A stretch of 64,000 nucleotides of DNA from contig PNNB01000036.1 in NCBI GenBank assembly GCA_013823985.1, positions 1 through 64,000 on the forward strand. Direction: 5' to 3'. Within the stretch, counting starts at the first letter, position 1. Every line of letters starts with the position of its first letter. This DNA comes from Sphingopyxis sp. Lineage in GTDB: Bacteria; Pseudomonadota; Alphaproteobacteria; Sphingomonadales; Sphingomonadaceae. Shown in pieces: positions 37,307-46,603 of this stretch. The notes under the pieces are model-generated. The model ran no database searches. It was not told where the DNA came from and saw only the letters and a program-made list of their open reading frames with translations. Position numbers and translations under genes: made by a program.

Positions 37307-37768
37307 TCATGTTTCCAGATGCATATGCGCATGTCCGGCCTTCGCTAATTCCCACATGGCGGCACCGTCGATAACCCCAGCGACGTTCCCTGCCTCGTCA
37401 TATCCAATCAGGGGCCCATGCACCACTGCGAACATTACAGTGCCACCAGGCGACGTCGGTTCGTGTCGCGCTCCCGCCGGTTCGTAGGCATAGGCACCAA
37501 TTGCTCCTCGATCATCGTCATACCCGAATTCTCCTTCGATAACAAAGGCCTCCACTGCACCCAAATGGCCGTGAACAGGTGATTCATTGTCTGGATCGAC
37601 CTTGAGCAACATCGAAAAGCCGCCCGTCAGATCATTGACGCGAAGGAGTTTAAAGAACGTCCCATCGATCACCCAAGGGGTCCATGGAATTTTTCCGGTG
37701 TCGGTGAAAACCGGCCTTGCGGGTGTAATAGCTTCAATCGCGGTATTCTTGTGGCGGACAAGTTTCAT
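37307..37768 (-). CDS. Cupin protein, possible ring-ketone dioxygenase
   Basis: A 153-residue single-domain cupin with metal ligands in the canonical arrangement: H66, H68 and E73 in PVHGHLGAVEAFVIEGE, and H102 in AGARHEPTSP. The shape resembles the 2,4'-dihydroxyacetophenone dioxygenase and acetylacetone-cleaving groups, small Fe(II) cupins that cut a C-C bond next to a ketone. This likeness is from memory and is only a suggestion. The ATG at 37768 follows GGGAG; the longer frame from 37810 is less likely. Divergent from the SDR gene. Confidence 0.75.
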   Translation of the reverse strand: MKLVRHKNTAIEAITPARPVFTDTGKIPWTPWVIDGTFFKLLRVNDLTGGFSMLLKVDPDNESPVHGHLGAVEAFVIEGEFGYDDDRGAIGAYAYEPAGARHEPTSPGGTVMFAVVHGPLIGYDEAGNVAGVIDGAAMWELAKAGHAHMHLET

Positions 37769-37935
37769 TGGCAAGATCTCCCTATAACCGCTTACGGGTA
37801 ACTCAACCATCTGCGAGGCGCATGACGGAAAACCCTCACTGGGCGCATATTGGGAAATTGAGTAATCCTCGCTATTGGTAGCGCCGCGTGAAAAGCCCAG
37901 AATGCGGAGAATTAGGCTGAGGAAGTGCGGAAAAA

Positions 37936-38703
37936 ATGCGGCGGGTTGTGTTGGTTACGGGAGCGAGACAGGGAATCGGCAATGCTGTAGCGCTGCATTT
38001 TGCTGACAGCGGCGATATTGTGATTGGTGCCGATTTATTTGCGGAAGTGGTCGACACCGGACACGACAGCTTCGAGATGGCTACTCTCGATGTGACTGTT
38101 CAAGCGGGCTGGATCGAACTCGTGCGGCATATCGAAGCGCGGCATGGCCGCCTTGATGTGCTGGTAAACAATGCAGGCACGGATGGTAAGCAGGGATTAG
38201 CGCGCGACCCCGTGAACGGTCCGGTTGCCGATTGGGACTTCATCTTCTCGGTGAACAGTCGCGGGTGCTTCCTCGGTTGCCAAAGTGTCATTCCGCTCAT
38301 GGCCAAATCGGGCGGCGGCGCCATTATAAATATCTCGTCGGTGGCTTCGACCATCCCGACCCCGTTTTTGACCGCATATGGCGCATCAAAGGCTGCGGTC
38401 GACCATTTGACTCGTTCTATCGCGTTGCACTGCGCGGATACTAACATGCGCATTCGCTGCAACAGCGTCCACCCGGGACAAGTGCGAACGCCCATGCTGG
38501 ACGAATTGTTCGAGCGAATGGCGCAAGAAGCTGGAATTGAGCGCGCCAGCTTTGAAAGCCAATTTCTGTCTGAAATCCCAATGGGAGAGTTTCAGGAACC
38601 CGCCGACATCGCTGATGCTGTGCATTTTCTTGCGAGCGAAAAAGCCAGGATGATCACTGGGCAGGCGCTGGCCGTCGATGGGGGGTTTTTGCTGCGCCAT
38701 TAG
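37936..38703 (+). CDS. Short-chain dehydrogenase/reductase
   Basis: A 255-residue classical SDR. Cofactor motif TGARQGIG (8-15), structural NNAG (78-81), active-site N107, S135, Y148 and K152 (YGASK), and the C-terminal ITGQALAVDGGF. The Asp at the end of the second strand (GADLF) points to NAD rather than NADP. It would oxidise an alcohol or reduce a ketone in the pathway. First gene of a forward run with the VOC, ligase and hydrolase-VOC genes. Confidence 0.92.
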   Translation: MRRVVLVTGARQGIGNAVALHFADSGDIVIGADLFAEVVDTGHDSFEMATLDVTVQAGWIELVRHIEARHGRLDVLVNNAGTDGKQGLARDPVNGPVADWDFIFSVNSRGCFLGCQSVIPLMAKSGGGAIINISSVASTIPTPFLTAYGASKAAVDHLTRSIALHCADTNMRIRCNSVHPGQVRTPMLDELFERMAQEAGIERASFESQFLSEIPMGEFQEPADIADAVHFLASEKARMITGQALAVDGGFLLRH

Positions 38704-38756
38704 CGTGAAGAGTTGCCGTTTCGTCAAAAAATTAGCAAGCAGGTCAGGGTCAAACG

Positions 38757-39281
38757 ATGAATAGACGCGATATCGTTCAAGTGGCTTATATTGTTGAAGA
38801 TATCCACAAAGCGATGCGCGAGTGGAGAGAAAAATTAGGAGTGGGGCCTTTCTTTTTGTTTGAGAACTTTTCACTTGAGGATATGATTTACAGAGGAAAG
38901 GCGTCGGAACTAAATATAGATCTTGCGATGTGTTTCTCTGGCGGAATGGTATTTGAGTTCATTGAACAAAAAGACAAAACACGTTCCGTCTATACGGAAG
39001 TGATCGAACAGAGCGGTTACGGCTTCCATCATTGGGCGATCCGGGTCCATGATTTGGATCGTGCAATCAAAGAATATGGGGCGTTAGGGTGCGATTTGGC
39101 GATGTGCGGGCGGGTGGCGGCCTTAGACGCGCGGGCAGCCTACATCGATATGATCGACGAAACCGGCGGCATGTTGGAACTGATCGAGGTTGCCCCAAAA
39201 GTTGATGAGTTCTTTGGCAACCTCAAAATCATGTCCGATGAATGGGACGGATCACGCTTAGTGATTCCTATGGCTCTTTAG
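38757..39281 (+). CDS. VOC-superfamily protein, glyoxalase-like
   Basis: A 174-residue protein with two paired beta-alpha-beta-beta-beta modules. Where the first metal His is usual it has Gln (Q8 in IVQVAYIVEDI), while H92 (FHHWAIRV) and E141 (GGMLELIEV) are kept. It shares layout and several words (IVEDI, then GPFFLF) with the VOC domain of the hydrolase fusion at 41016, so the two are probably paralogues. An isomerase, epimerase or lyase role is possible; the reaction is unknown. Confidence 0.78.
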   Translation: MNRRDIVQVAYIVEDIHKAMREWREKLGVGPFFLFENFSLEDMIYRGKASELNIDLAMCFSGGMVFEFIEQKDKTRSVYTEVIEQSGYGFHHWAIRVHDLDRAIKEYGALGCDLAMCGRVAALDARAAYIDMIDETGGMLELIEVAPKVDEFFGNLKIMSDEWDGSRLVIPMAL

Positions 39282-39324
39282 GCTTGCTGCACTCGATGAC
39301 CGCAAAGCGCGTGAGGGAGGATAT

Positions 39325-40929
39325 ATGCTTACCGGCCTGATGCAGCCAATGCCGCTGAACATTTCGAAGATCCTTGAGCATGCCACTTTGGCACATGGCG
39401 GGCGTGAAATTATTTCGCGAAACGTCGCCGAAGCGGATTGGCGCGGCAATTATGCGATGACCGCGCAACGAGCAGCTCAGGCGGCCCATTGGCTCAAAGA
39501 TTTGGGGCTGCAATCCGGCGATCGTGTCAGTTCGCTAGCGTGGAATACACATCGCCATTTCGAACTCTTTTTTGCAGTGCCTGGGATCGGGTGCGTGCTG
39601 CACACGGCGAACCCGCGTTTGCCGGACGAGCACATTGTCCACACCATCAACCATGCAGGAAGCCGTATCCTTTTGTACGACAGTAATATGGGCGCAATTG
39701 TAGATCGGCTACGCCCGCTTTTGACTTCGGTTGAGACTTATGTTGTGCTTTGCCAGGCTGACTATGACGCACAGATTGCCAGTTTTCCGGAGTCTATCGA
39801 TTGGCCGGTGATCGACGAAAATGCAGGCGCATTTCTTTGTTACACTTCGGGGACCACAGGCGATCCGAAAGGCGTCCTATATTCGCACCGGTCAGTCGTT
39901 TTGCACGGTCTGGCGGCTGGCCTGTCGGGTGCGCTGAGTCTCTCTGCCTTTGACGTGATCTTGCCCTGTCAATCGCTCTATCATGCAACGGCATGGGGCA
40001 TACCGTTTGCGGGCGCGATCAATGGTTCGAAGTTTGTATTCCCCTGTGACCGTTTTGACGGAGCAAGCCTGCAATCGCTTATTCAAGCTGAAGGAGTCAC
40101 CTTCTCAGGCGGGGTGCCGACAATCTGGACAATGTATCTCGATTACCTGGCGCAAACAGGCGAAGATACTGGCACCTTGCAAAGGGTCGTTATCGGCGGT
40201 TCCGCCGTTCCGCGCGTTATGGCCGAAACATTCCAGTCAAAATATGGCGTTGCCGTGAACCAGATTTGGGGGATGACCGAAATGTCTCCGCTCGGCGTAT
40301 TGGCGACGGCCACGCCGCAAATCGCCAGTCTTGGCCAAGAGGGCATGAACGATGTCATTTGGGATCGTCAGGGTCGCCTCCAGTTCGGCGTTGAATTGAA
40401 AATCGTCGACGAGGCTGGCAAGCGGCTGCCGCACGATGGTCAAAGTTCCGGCTCGGTTCTCGTGCGCGGTCCTTGGGTGCTCGAACGTTATTACCGCGCC
40501 GCTAGTTCTGCGCTGAATGAAGACGGCTGGTTCGACACCGGTGATATTGCGACCATCGATGTCAATGGATTCATGCGGATTACGGATCGCAAGAAAGATG
40601 TCATCAAATCGGGCGGCGAGTGGATCAGTTCGATTGATATTGAGAATATCTCGGCGGGTTGTCCAGGTATTAAAGTCGCAGCTGTGGTCGGCGTTCGCCA
40701 CCGGCAATGGGAAGAACGCCCAATCCTCATTGTTGAACCTTTCGACGATGCCAAGCTGACAGAGGCGACCATCACCGAATGGCTTACGCCACGTCTTGTA
40801 AAATGGTGGATGCCCGACAGGATATTTTTTGAACCCGTGCCGATGTCTGCCACAGGCAAGATCGACAAAAAGGCATTGCGCCACAAATATGCCGATGTCT
40901 TGGTGCAATCAGTTGATCAGCAGCGATAG
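39325..40929 (+). CDS. Acyl-CoA synthetase (AMP-forming), long-chain or aryl type
   Basis: A 534-residue adenylate-forming ligase. ATP motif YTSGTTGDPKGV (173-184), the GMTEMSP block, WFDTGDIATID, the hinge TDRKKDVIKSGGEWIS, and the catalytic Lys in MSATGKIDKKAL. It resembles medium/long-chain fatty acyl-CoA ligases. In this cluster it could activate a side-chain acid for beta-oxidation. Ribosome-binding GGGAGG lies just before the ATG. Confidence 0.92.
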   Translation: MLTGLMQPMPLNISKILEHATLAHGGREIISRNVAEADWRGNYAMTAQRAAQAAHWLKDLGLQSGDRVSSLAWNTHRHFELFFAVPGIGCVLHTANPRLPDEHIVHTINHAGSRILLYDSNMGAIVDRLRPLLTSVETYVVLCQADYDAQIASFPESIDWPVIDENAGAFLCYTSGTTGDPKGVLYSHRSVVLHGLAAGLSGALSLSAFDVILPCQSLYHATAWGIPFAGAINGSKFVFPCDRFDGASLQSLIQAEGVTFSGGVPTIWTMYLDYLAQTGEDTGTLQRVVIGGSAVPRVMAETFQSKYGVAVNQIWGMTEMSPLGVLATATPQIASLGQEGMNDVIWDRQGRLQFGVELKIVDEAGKRLPHDGQSSGSVLVRGPWVLERYYRAASSALNEDGWFDTGDIATIDVNGFMRITDRKKDVIKSGGEWISSIDIENISAGCPGIKVAAVVGVRHRQWEERPILIVEPFDDAKLTEATITEWLTPRLVKWWMPDRIFFEPVPMSATGKIDKKALRHKYADVLVQSVDQQR

Positions 40930-41015
40930 AGGCCAATCCAACGATCCCCTGTGGCCAATGGCATGTCATCCATCGCTGGTCAGATTCTTGACTTATGATG
41001 CGAAAGAACAAGTAA

Positions 41016-42434
41016 TTGCCCGACCATATTTTTCAAACGTCAGACGGTGCACAGCTTAGTTATGCGGTCAGCGGCTCAGGCCCACGGTTGGTGCTGATGC
41101 ACGGCTGGGCCATGGCGCGCGCTTATTTTGATGATATCATTCCTGCGCTCTCGGAACGCTATCAAGTCGTAGCGATCGATTTCCGCGGCCACGGCGCGTC
41201 TGGTCATTGTTCATTCGGACATCGAGTAGCGCGCTATGCAACCGATGTGCACGAACTGCTCGGGACGCTGCCAGAATCCGGTCCAACGTCGATCGTTGCT
41301 TGGTCGATGGGTGCATCTGTCGCGCTCGCAATGGCAGACCTTTTTCCCGAACCGGCGATGGCGTCGATGGTATTGATCGATCAACCACCAGCTTGCATCA
41401 ATACGCGTTGGTGGCAACACGGTGTCCCTGGATTGACAAGGGTCGGGATCGATGAACTCGAAAACCAGGTCCGGACCAATTTCTCTGATTTCATAGGTCA
41501 GTTTGTTGATCAAATGTTTCACAACCCTGTTTGCGCCGAGCAGGTCGAAAGACTAAAGCGCGTCTCCGGCGCGCTCGACCCCGTCAGCGCCGCCGCGATA
41601 TTGGTCGATCACGTCAATCAGGATTGGTGCGACGTAGTGCGCCGAACCTCCACCCCCATTTTGAGTGTGTCGGCGGCGGACCATATTGTCCCGGACAATG
41701 CAAGTGTGATGGCATCGCTGTCGCCGCAGGTCGAAGTTCGCATATTTGAAGAGTGCGGACACTGTCCATTCATCGAGCATCCTGACGAATTTGTCACAAT
41801 GGTCGCTGGATTCGTTGATAGGCATTTGATGACCGAAGTTGCCGGTTCCAAGAATGGCCATCATCCTCTTGCAAACGATGCCGGTATTGTGATGTGTTTC
41901 ATCGTCGAAGATCTGGAGGCAGCGATCGACCATTGGTCGACCGTCTTTCGCGCTGGGCCATGGTATATTTTCGACCCTTTCTTAATCAGCAAGGCCCGTT
42001 ATCACGGGCAAGAATTCGATGGCGAGTTCCGGACAGCCTTTTCCGCGTTAGGCTCTACGATTATTTCGCTCTTGTCGCCCACCGACAACAAGCCATCAGT
42101 TTTCCGCGACGTAGTTGATCAACGCGGATGGGGCGGATTGTCGCATTTCGGATTTGTCACGGCGGCCTATGATCTTGAAATCGAACGTCTAACCGCGCAG
42201 GGGATGGAGTCGGAATTCGATGGCTGGGCATCGGGGGTTGATGGAAAGCGTTTCGCTTATTTTCCGGCGGCACCTGGTTGCGGCCCGATCCTCGAATTTA
42301 TCGAATTCGATCCGGCCGTCGTGAGGCTCTTTGAGACATTTCGCGCTGAGTCCAGGGTCTGGCGCGGTGAGAGGCCCCGCCGAATGTCGCATGAGCTCAA
42401 GTTGTCACCTTTGCTGTCAACTGGGACGAGCTAG
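41016..42434 (+). CDS. Alpha/beta hydrolase fused to a VOC domain
   Basis: A 472-residue two-domain protein. About residues 1-270 are an alpha/beta hydrolase: oxyanion HGWAM, nucleophile S97 in AWSMGAS, Asp near 222 in SAADHIVPD, and H249 in CGHCPFIEHP. About 290-455 are a VOC domain (VMCFIVEDLEAAIDHW, GLSHFGF, PILEFIEF) that has lost the first metal His, like its paralogue at 38757. The frame is open only from a TTG at 41016, directly after an in-frame TAA, so TTG is the apparent start. The fusion suggests two consecutive steps, or a hydrolase with an attached binding domain. Confidence 0.82.
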   Translation: MPDHIFQTSDGAQLSYAVSGSGPRLVLMHGWAMARAYFDDIIPALSERYQVVAIDFRGHGASGHCSFGHRVARYATDVHELLGTLPESGPTSIVAWSMGASVALAMADLFPEPAMASMVLIDQPPACINTRWWQHGVPGLTRVGIDELENQVRTNFSDFIGQFVDQMFHNPVCAEQVERLKRVSGALDPVSAAAILVDHVNQDWCDVVRRTSTPILSVSAADHIVPDNASVMASLSPQVEVRIFEECGHCPFIEHPDEFVTMVAGFVDRHLMTEVAGSKNGHHPLANDAGIVMCFIVEDLEAAIDHWSTVFRAGPWYIFDPFLISKARYHGQEFDGEFRTAFSALGSTIISLLSPTDNKPSVFRDVVDQRGWGGLSHFGFVTAAYDLEIERLTAQGMESEFDGWASGVDGKRFAYFPAAPGCGPILEFIEFDPAVVRLFETFRAESRVWRGERPRRMSHELKLSPLLSTGTS

Positions 42435-42450
42435 ACATAAGGTTTGAATC

Positions 42451-43194
42451 TTACGTAATCAAGGCAGACAGAAACCCCTGCGCCTGCGTGTTACCCGTTC
42501 GCGCATAAGCGCGTTGGCGGTATGTCAGCACGCTAGCTTTGCCAATGCCAAGGGCGTCCGCAATCTCGTTCGAGGTCCAACCCGCAATTGTCCGCGAGCA
42601 AACCTCGCGTTCGCGCTGCGTCAATGCGGGAAATGCCTGGGCCAGACGCGATTCGAGCCGCGTGACTAATTCACTGTTGTTCAGAAGGCTGTGACGGCGA
42701 TTCAGGGCGCCAAGCACCAGACCTGAAAGTGCAGACAGCCTTTCGGACTCAAGTGCGTTGCCGGTGCAACTATAATAGCTCAGCACGATGAGCTTTTCCT
42801 GCCAGCGCCAGCCGAAGCTTAGTTTTTCGACCAAGCTGGGCCGTTGGAAGCAAATCTCGCGATAATCCCGTGGGCCAATTTCAGTCACACGGATTCGATC
42901 ACAAAACCCGCTGCCGACACTGGCATTGCGGTGTCGGTAAATCAGCGGATCGTGGCGGAAGTATCGGTCACTATAAGATGTCACACGCCCTTGAAATCCG
43001 GCGATGACGCTTGCCGATGCCAAGGCGTTGGGCGGCTCACTCCCACGAATTGAATAGGCAAATATCTCATCAGCTGAACTGAGTCGGCGTGCCGCTTCTA
43101 ATAGCAATGGTGCAAAAGCAGGTGTCCCGGCGAGTTCGATGAGACGCGCACCTATATCTGGGTCAATGGCGAATGGATCGGTTCGCATGGGCAT
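42451..43194 (-). CDS. LuxR-family transcriptional regulator
   Basis: A protein of about 247 residues with a C-terminal LuxR helix-turn-helix (FPALTQREREVCSRTIAG, then WTSNEIADALGIGKASVLTY). The N-terminal domain has YRHRNASVGSGFCDRI and KLIVLSYYSC and is not recognised as an autoinducer-binding domain. ATG codons at 43194 and 43188 are plausible starts; a start at 43233 is less so. It is divergent from the MBL gene, with which it shares a short promoter region, and probably controls the 43289-48019 run. Confidence 0.82.
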   Translation of the reverse strand: MPMRTDPFAIDPDIGARLIELAGTPAFAPLLLEAARRLSSADEIFAYSIRGSEPPNALASASVIAGFQGRVTSYSDRYFRHDPLIYRHRNASVGSGFCDRIRVTEIGPRDYREICFQRPSLVEKLSFGWRWQEKLIVLSYYSCTGNALESERLSALSGLVLGALNRRHSLLNNSELVTRLESRLAQAFPALTQREREVCSRTIAGWTSNEIADALGIGKASVLTYRQRAYARTGNTQAQGFLSALIT

Positions 43195-43288
43195 TCTTTG
43201 TCCATAGCTCGGTGGACAACGACTGTCACCCATTCTGGCATAGTCTCAATGGCTGCACTGCGATGAGTAGGCGGCAGGGAGAGAAAAC

Positions 43289-44248
43289 ATGGCAAAGCCC
43301 TTTGCATCGTCCGCTGACACAGCGCCCAAGACTGAAACGCTCGAAATCGTTGCGCCGGGCGTTTACGCCTTGACCGCCGAAGGTGACCCGAATGTCGGCG
43401 CTGTCGAAGGGCAGAACTTCGTGGTTTGTATCGAAGCACGGGCGACTCCAGCAGCCGCCCGGGATTGGCTTGGCCAGTTGCGGCAACACACCGACAAACC
43501 CATTCGCCACCTCGTCCTGACCCACTATCACGCAGTTCGTGTTTTGGGGGCGAGCGCCTTCAACGCCGACGAGATCATCGCATCGGACGTAACCAAGGCG
43601 CTGATTGAGGAACGTGGCAAGGAGGATTGGGACAGCGAATTCGGCCGCATGCCACGGCTGTTCAAGCAAGCTGAGGAAATCCCGGGGCTGACGATGCCGA
43701 CGCGCACTTTCAAAGCCCGGCACTTCATTGATCTGGGTGGCGAATTCGGGATGCTCGAACTCCGCTTCTGCGGCCGGGGCCACACTGCGGGCGACATCAT
43801 CGTCTGGCATGAAAAATCGAAAACGCTCTTCGCCGGCGATCTCGTCGAGGCGCAAGCGGCGCTCTACACGGGCGATGCCTTCCACATGGACTGGGCATCA
43901 ACGACACTTGATCAAGTCAAGGCGTTCGGCGCGGAAAACCTGATTGGCGGACGTGGGGCCGTCGCGCGGGGTTCCGCCGCCGTCAACGCGGCGATCGAAC
44001 AAACCCGCGAGTTCCTCAATGGCATGATCGAGCATGTTGGCCACGCGCATCGCAGTGGAGGCACACTGAAACAGGCATTTGAGGCTACGCATGCCGCGCT
44101 CGCGCCTAAGTTCGGGCATTGGCCGATTTTCGAGCATTGCTTGCCGTTCAACGTCCAGCGCCTGTGGGATGAGTTTGATGGCATCGATTGGCCGCGCATC
44201 TGGACGATGGATCGCGACCGTGAAGTGTGGGCGCAGTTGCAGGACTGA
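43289..44248 (+). CDS. MBL-fold protein with altered HxHxDH motif
   Basis: A 319-residue metallo-beta-lactamase-fold protein. The zinc motif normally reading HxHxDH is HYHAVR here (79-84): both first His residues remain but the Asp and last His are Val and Arg. Other ligand-like residues persist: His in CGRGHTAGD, Asp in LFAGDLVEA and His in FGHWPIFEH. It may bind one metal, or a changed pair, or act otherwise. GGGAGAG precedes the ATG. It starts the hydroxylase operon, with 5 bp to the next gene. Confidence 0.88.
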   Translation: MAKPFASSADTAPKTETLEIVAPGVYALTAEGDPNVGAVEGQNFVVCIEARATPAAARDWLGQLRQHTDKPIRHLVLTHYHAVRVLGASAFNADEIIASDVTKALIEERGKEDWDSEFGRMPRLFKQAEEIPGLTMPTRTFKARHFIDLGGEFGMLELRFCGRGHTAGDIIVWHEKSKTLFAGDLVEAQAALYTGDAFHMDWASTTLDQVKAFGAENLIGGRGAVARGSAAVNAAIEQTREFLNGMIEHVGHAHRSGGTLKQAFEATHAALAPKFGHWPIFEHCLPFNVQRLWDEFDGIDWPRIWTMDRDREVWAQLQD

Positions 44249-44253
44249 ACACA

Positions 44254-45822
44254 GTGAGCGCGAAACCTGACATTCCTGTGTGGCGTCCAATGGGAGTGAC
44301 GCCCGCTCCTTCGACACGGCGCGAACAGATGCCGACGCTGATCGTCGGTGCGGGGCCAGTGGGGCTGACAATTGCGCTCGACCTTGCCCAGCGCGGCCAT
44401 CATGTGACGATCGTCAACAGACTCGATTTCGTGTCGGCGGGATCAAAAGCGATCTGCTTTGCAAAACGAACGCTCGACATCTGGGACAGGTTGGGCGTCG
44501 GCGCTGACATCGTTGCCAAAGGTGTGATTTGGGAGACCGGGAAGGTTTTTTGGGGCGACAGACCCGACCCGATCTACCAGTTCGACTTACTACCGGTGAA
44601 AAACCAGAAGATGCCGGCCTTCGTCAACATCCAGCAATATCACGTCGAGACGATCCTTATCGATGCCCTCTCGGCTTATAAGAATGTCGATATTCGCTGG
44701 GGACATTCGGTCCGCGACATAGCGGTGGGTGAGGCGGGCGCGAAGGTTCACGTCGCCGTGGGCGACACGGAATATTTCGTTGATGCCGATTGGGTGATCG
44801 CCTGCGACGGCGCGCGCTCGACTGTTCGCACGACAATGGGGTTGGATTTCGAAGGTCGTGTGTTCGAGGATAATTTCCTGATCGCAGACATCAAGATGAA
44901 GGGCGAGCGCCCGTCGGAACGCTGGTTTTGGTTCGATCCGCCCTTCAATCCGGGTCAATCGGCTCTTTTACACAAGCAACCTGATGATGTCTGGCGTCTC
45001 GATTTCCAGCTTGGCTGGGGGATCGACCGAGAGGCTGCGGTGAAACCCGAAAATGTCGAGCCCTATGTTCGGGCAATGCTTGGAGACGATGTAGTCTTCG
45101 AGCCCGAATGGTACAGCATTTATACCTTTCAGTGCCGTAGGATGTCGCGCTTCGTCCACGGCCCGGTGATCTTCGCGGGCGACGCCGCACATCTTGTATC
45201 TCCGTTCGGCGCGCGCGGCTGCAACGGCGGAGTCGCCGATGCCGACAATCTGTGCTGGAAGCTGGACCTTATCCTCTCCGGTAAGGCGCCGCCCGCTCTG
45301 CTAGAAAGCTACAACACAGAGGCGATTGCCGCGGCCGACGAGAACATCCGGCACTCGTCGCGGTCAACCGATTTCATGAGCCCGAAGAGCACCCCTGCGA
45401 TAGCCTTGCGCGATGCTGTGCTACAATTGGCAAGCCGCCATCCGTTTGCGCGGCCGATGGTCAATTCGGGTCGCCTATCGACGGCAGTCAGTTATTCCGC
45501 AAGCCCGCTCAGCACCGCCGACGAGGATGACGACTGGTTGGGCGTGCCTCCAGGAACGCCAGCCCTCGATGGCCCTCTCGGCGATGGCTGGTTACTCGGA
45601 CAGGTTGGGACTGAGTTTTCGCTGCTGACAAATGGCATTGATTTTGCGGGTTTGAAGAACCTCGATCTGTCTGCCTCGCCGATACTTTGCGAACGTTTCG
45701 ACCTTTCCCCGGGTGCAGCTTGCTTGGTCAGACCTGATCAGGTCGTCGCCGCTCGTTGGCGGCACCCCGACCAAAGCAAGATCGAAGCGGCACAGCGTCG
45801 CGCTTGCGGGATAACTCCATGA
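44254..45822 (+). CDS. FAD-dependent aromatic hydroxylase
   Basis: A 522-residue class A flavoprotein monooxygenase (PF01494 type). FAD motif IVGAGPVGLTIALDLAQRG, the DG motif CDGARSTVR, and the GD motif FAGDAAHLVSPFGARGCNGG. A C-terminal thioredoxin-like domain completes the phenol-hydroxylase/MhpA shape. It would add a hydroxyl to a phenolic ring using NAD(P)H and O2. The GTG at 44254 follows AGGA and leaves 5 bp after the MBL stop; a GTG at 44227 overlaps that gene. The next gene starts inside its stop codon. Confidence 0.9.
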   Translation: MSAKPDIPVWRPMGVTPAPSTRREQMPTLIVGAGPVGLTIALDLAQRGHHVTIVNRLDFVSAGSKAICFAKRTLDIWDRLGVGADIVAKGVIWETGKVFWGDRPDPIYQFDLLPVKNQKMPAFVNIQQYHVETILIDALSAYKNVDIRWGHSVRDIAVGEAGAKVHVAVGDTEYFVDADWVIACDGARSTVRTTMGLDFEGRVFEDNFLIADIKMKGERPSERWFWFDPPFNPGQSALLHKQPDDVWRLDFQLGWGIDREAAVKPENVEPYVRAMLGDDVVFEPEWYSIYTFQCRRMSRFVHGPVIFAGDAAHLVSPFGARGCNGGVADADNLCWKLDLILSGKAPPALLESYNTEAIAAADENIRHSSRSTDFMSPKSTPAIALRDAVLQLASRHPFARPMVNSGRLSTAVSYSASPLSTADEDDDWLGVPPGTPALDGPLGDGWLLGQVGTEFSLLTNGIDFAGLKNLDLSASPILCERFDLSPGAACLVRPDQVVAARWRHPDQSKIEAAQRRACGITP

Positions 45823-46049
45823 GCGCGATCAACCTTGAACCCAATATCGACCGCCCCGATGATCTCTATGCCGAGATCGTCGGGATGACCGCTGGCCTTT
45901 CCGATGCACAGGCCTTTGGGCTTCAGGCGCGACTGATCCTGCTTCTTGCCAATCAGATCGGCGACGTCAGCGTGATCGCGCAATTGATCCGGCTCGCAGC
46001 TCAGAGCGAGGAACAGGGTCACGATCCCGGTAAGGTGGAGCACTCTTGA
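45819..46049 (+). CDS. DUF2783 small protein
   Basis: A 76-residue protein. DDLYAEIVGMTAGLSDAQA followed by FGLQARLILLLANQIGD is the DUF2783 pattern. Such genes are usually found beside FAD monooxygenases of this kind, and a helper role for the hydroxylase is inferred. The ATG at 45819 overlaps the hydroxylase stop, and its own stop overlaps the next ATG at 46049, so all three genes are translationally coupled. Confidence 0.85.
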   Translation: MSAINLEPNIDRPDDLYAEIVGMTAGLSDAQAFGLQARLILLLANQIGDVSVIAQLIRLAAQSEEQGHDPGKVEHS

Positions 46050-46603
46050 TGCCGCATCCATTCAACGTCAGCCGCATTCATCATGTCGCCTATCGCTGCA
46101 AAGACGCTAAGGAAACGGCAGACTGGTATCGCCGCGTGCTGGGCATGGAATTTATCACTGCATTTGCAGAAGATCATGTCCCCTCAACCGGCGCCTATGA
46201 TCCCTACATGCACATCTTTCTCGATGCGGGCGGCGGCAACGTGCTGGCATTTTTCGAACTGCCTAAACAGCCTGCGATGGGCCGCGATCTCAATACGCCC
46301 GAGTGGGTGCAGCATATTGCATTTGAAGTCTCCGATATGGAGGCGCTGACAATCGCAAAAGCCCATATCGAGGCTCAGGGCATCGACGTGCTTGGCCCTA
46401 CATTTCATGAGATTTTCCGGTCGATATACTTCTTCGATCCCAACGGCCACCGCCGCGAACTGGCATGCAATATTGGTACGCCGGAACAGTATGAGGAGCT
46501 GCGGCGCGTCGCTCCGCTGATGCTCGAAGAATGGAGCCAAACCAAAAAGGCGCCGCGTCACGCCGACTGGTTGCATGTTGACCCCGGAGCGCTCGTCGAA
46601 TGA
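46049..46603 (+). CDS. VOC protein, likely one-domain extradiol ring-cleavage dioxygenase
   Basis: A 184-residue VOC protein that keeps the full two-His one-Glu metal set: H12 in RIHHVAYR, H89 in WVQHIAFE and E137 in HRRELAC. Size and ligands fit a one-domain extradiol dioxygenase, which would open the catechol-type ring made by the hydroxylase two genes upstream. It has the ring-cleavage-like tail EWSQTKKAPRHADW. A non-dioxygenase role cannot be excluded. Confidence 0.82.
   Translation: MPHPFNVSRIHHVAYRCKDAKETADWYRRVLGMEFITAFAEDHVPSTGAYDPYMHIFLDAGGGNVLAFFELPKQPAMGRDLNTPEWVQHIAFEVSDMEALTIAKAHIEAQGIDVLGPTFHEIFRSIYFFDPNGHRRELACNIGTPEQYEELRRVAPLMLEEWSQTKKAPRHADWLHVDPGALVE

Noticed and set aside
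36135..43194. Quorum-sensing system from the two LuxR-type regulators
   Set aside because: Neither has a recognisable autoinducer-binding domain and no luxI-like synthase is present. Sensing a pathway compound is more likely.
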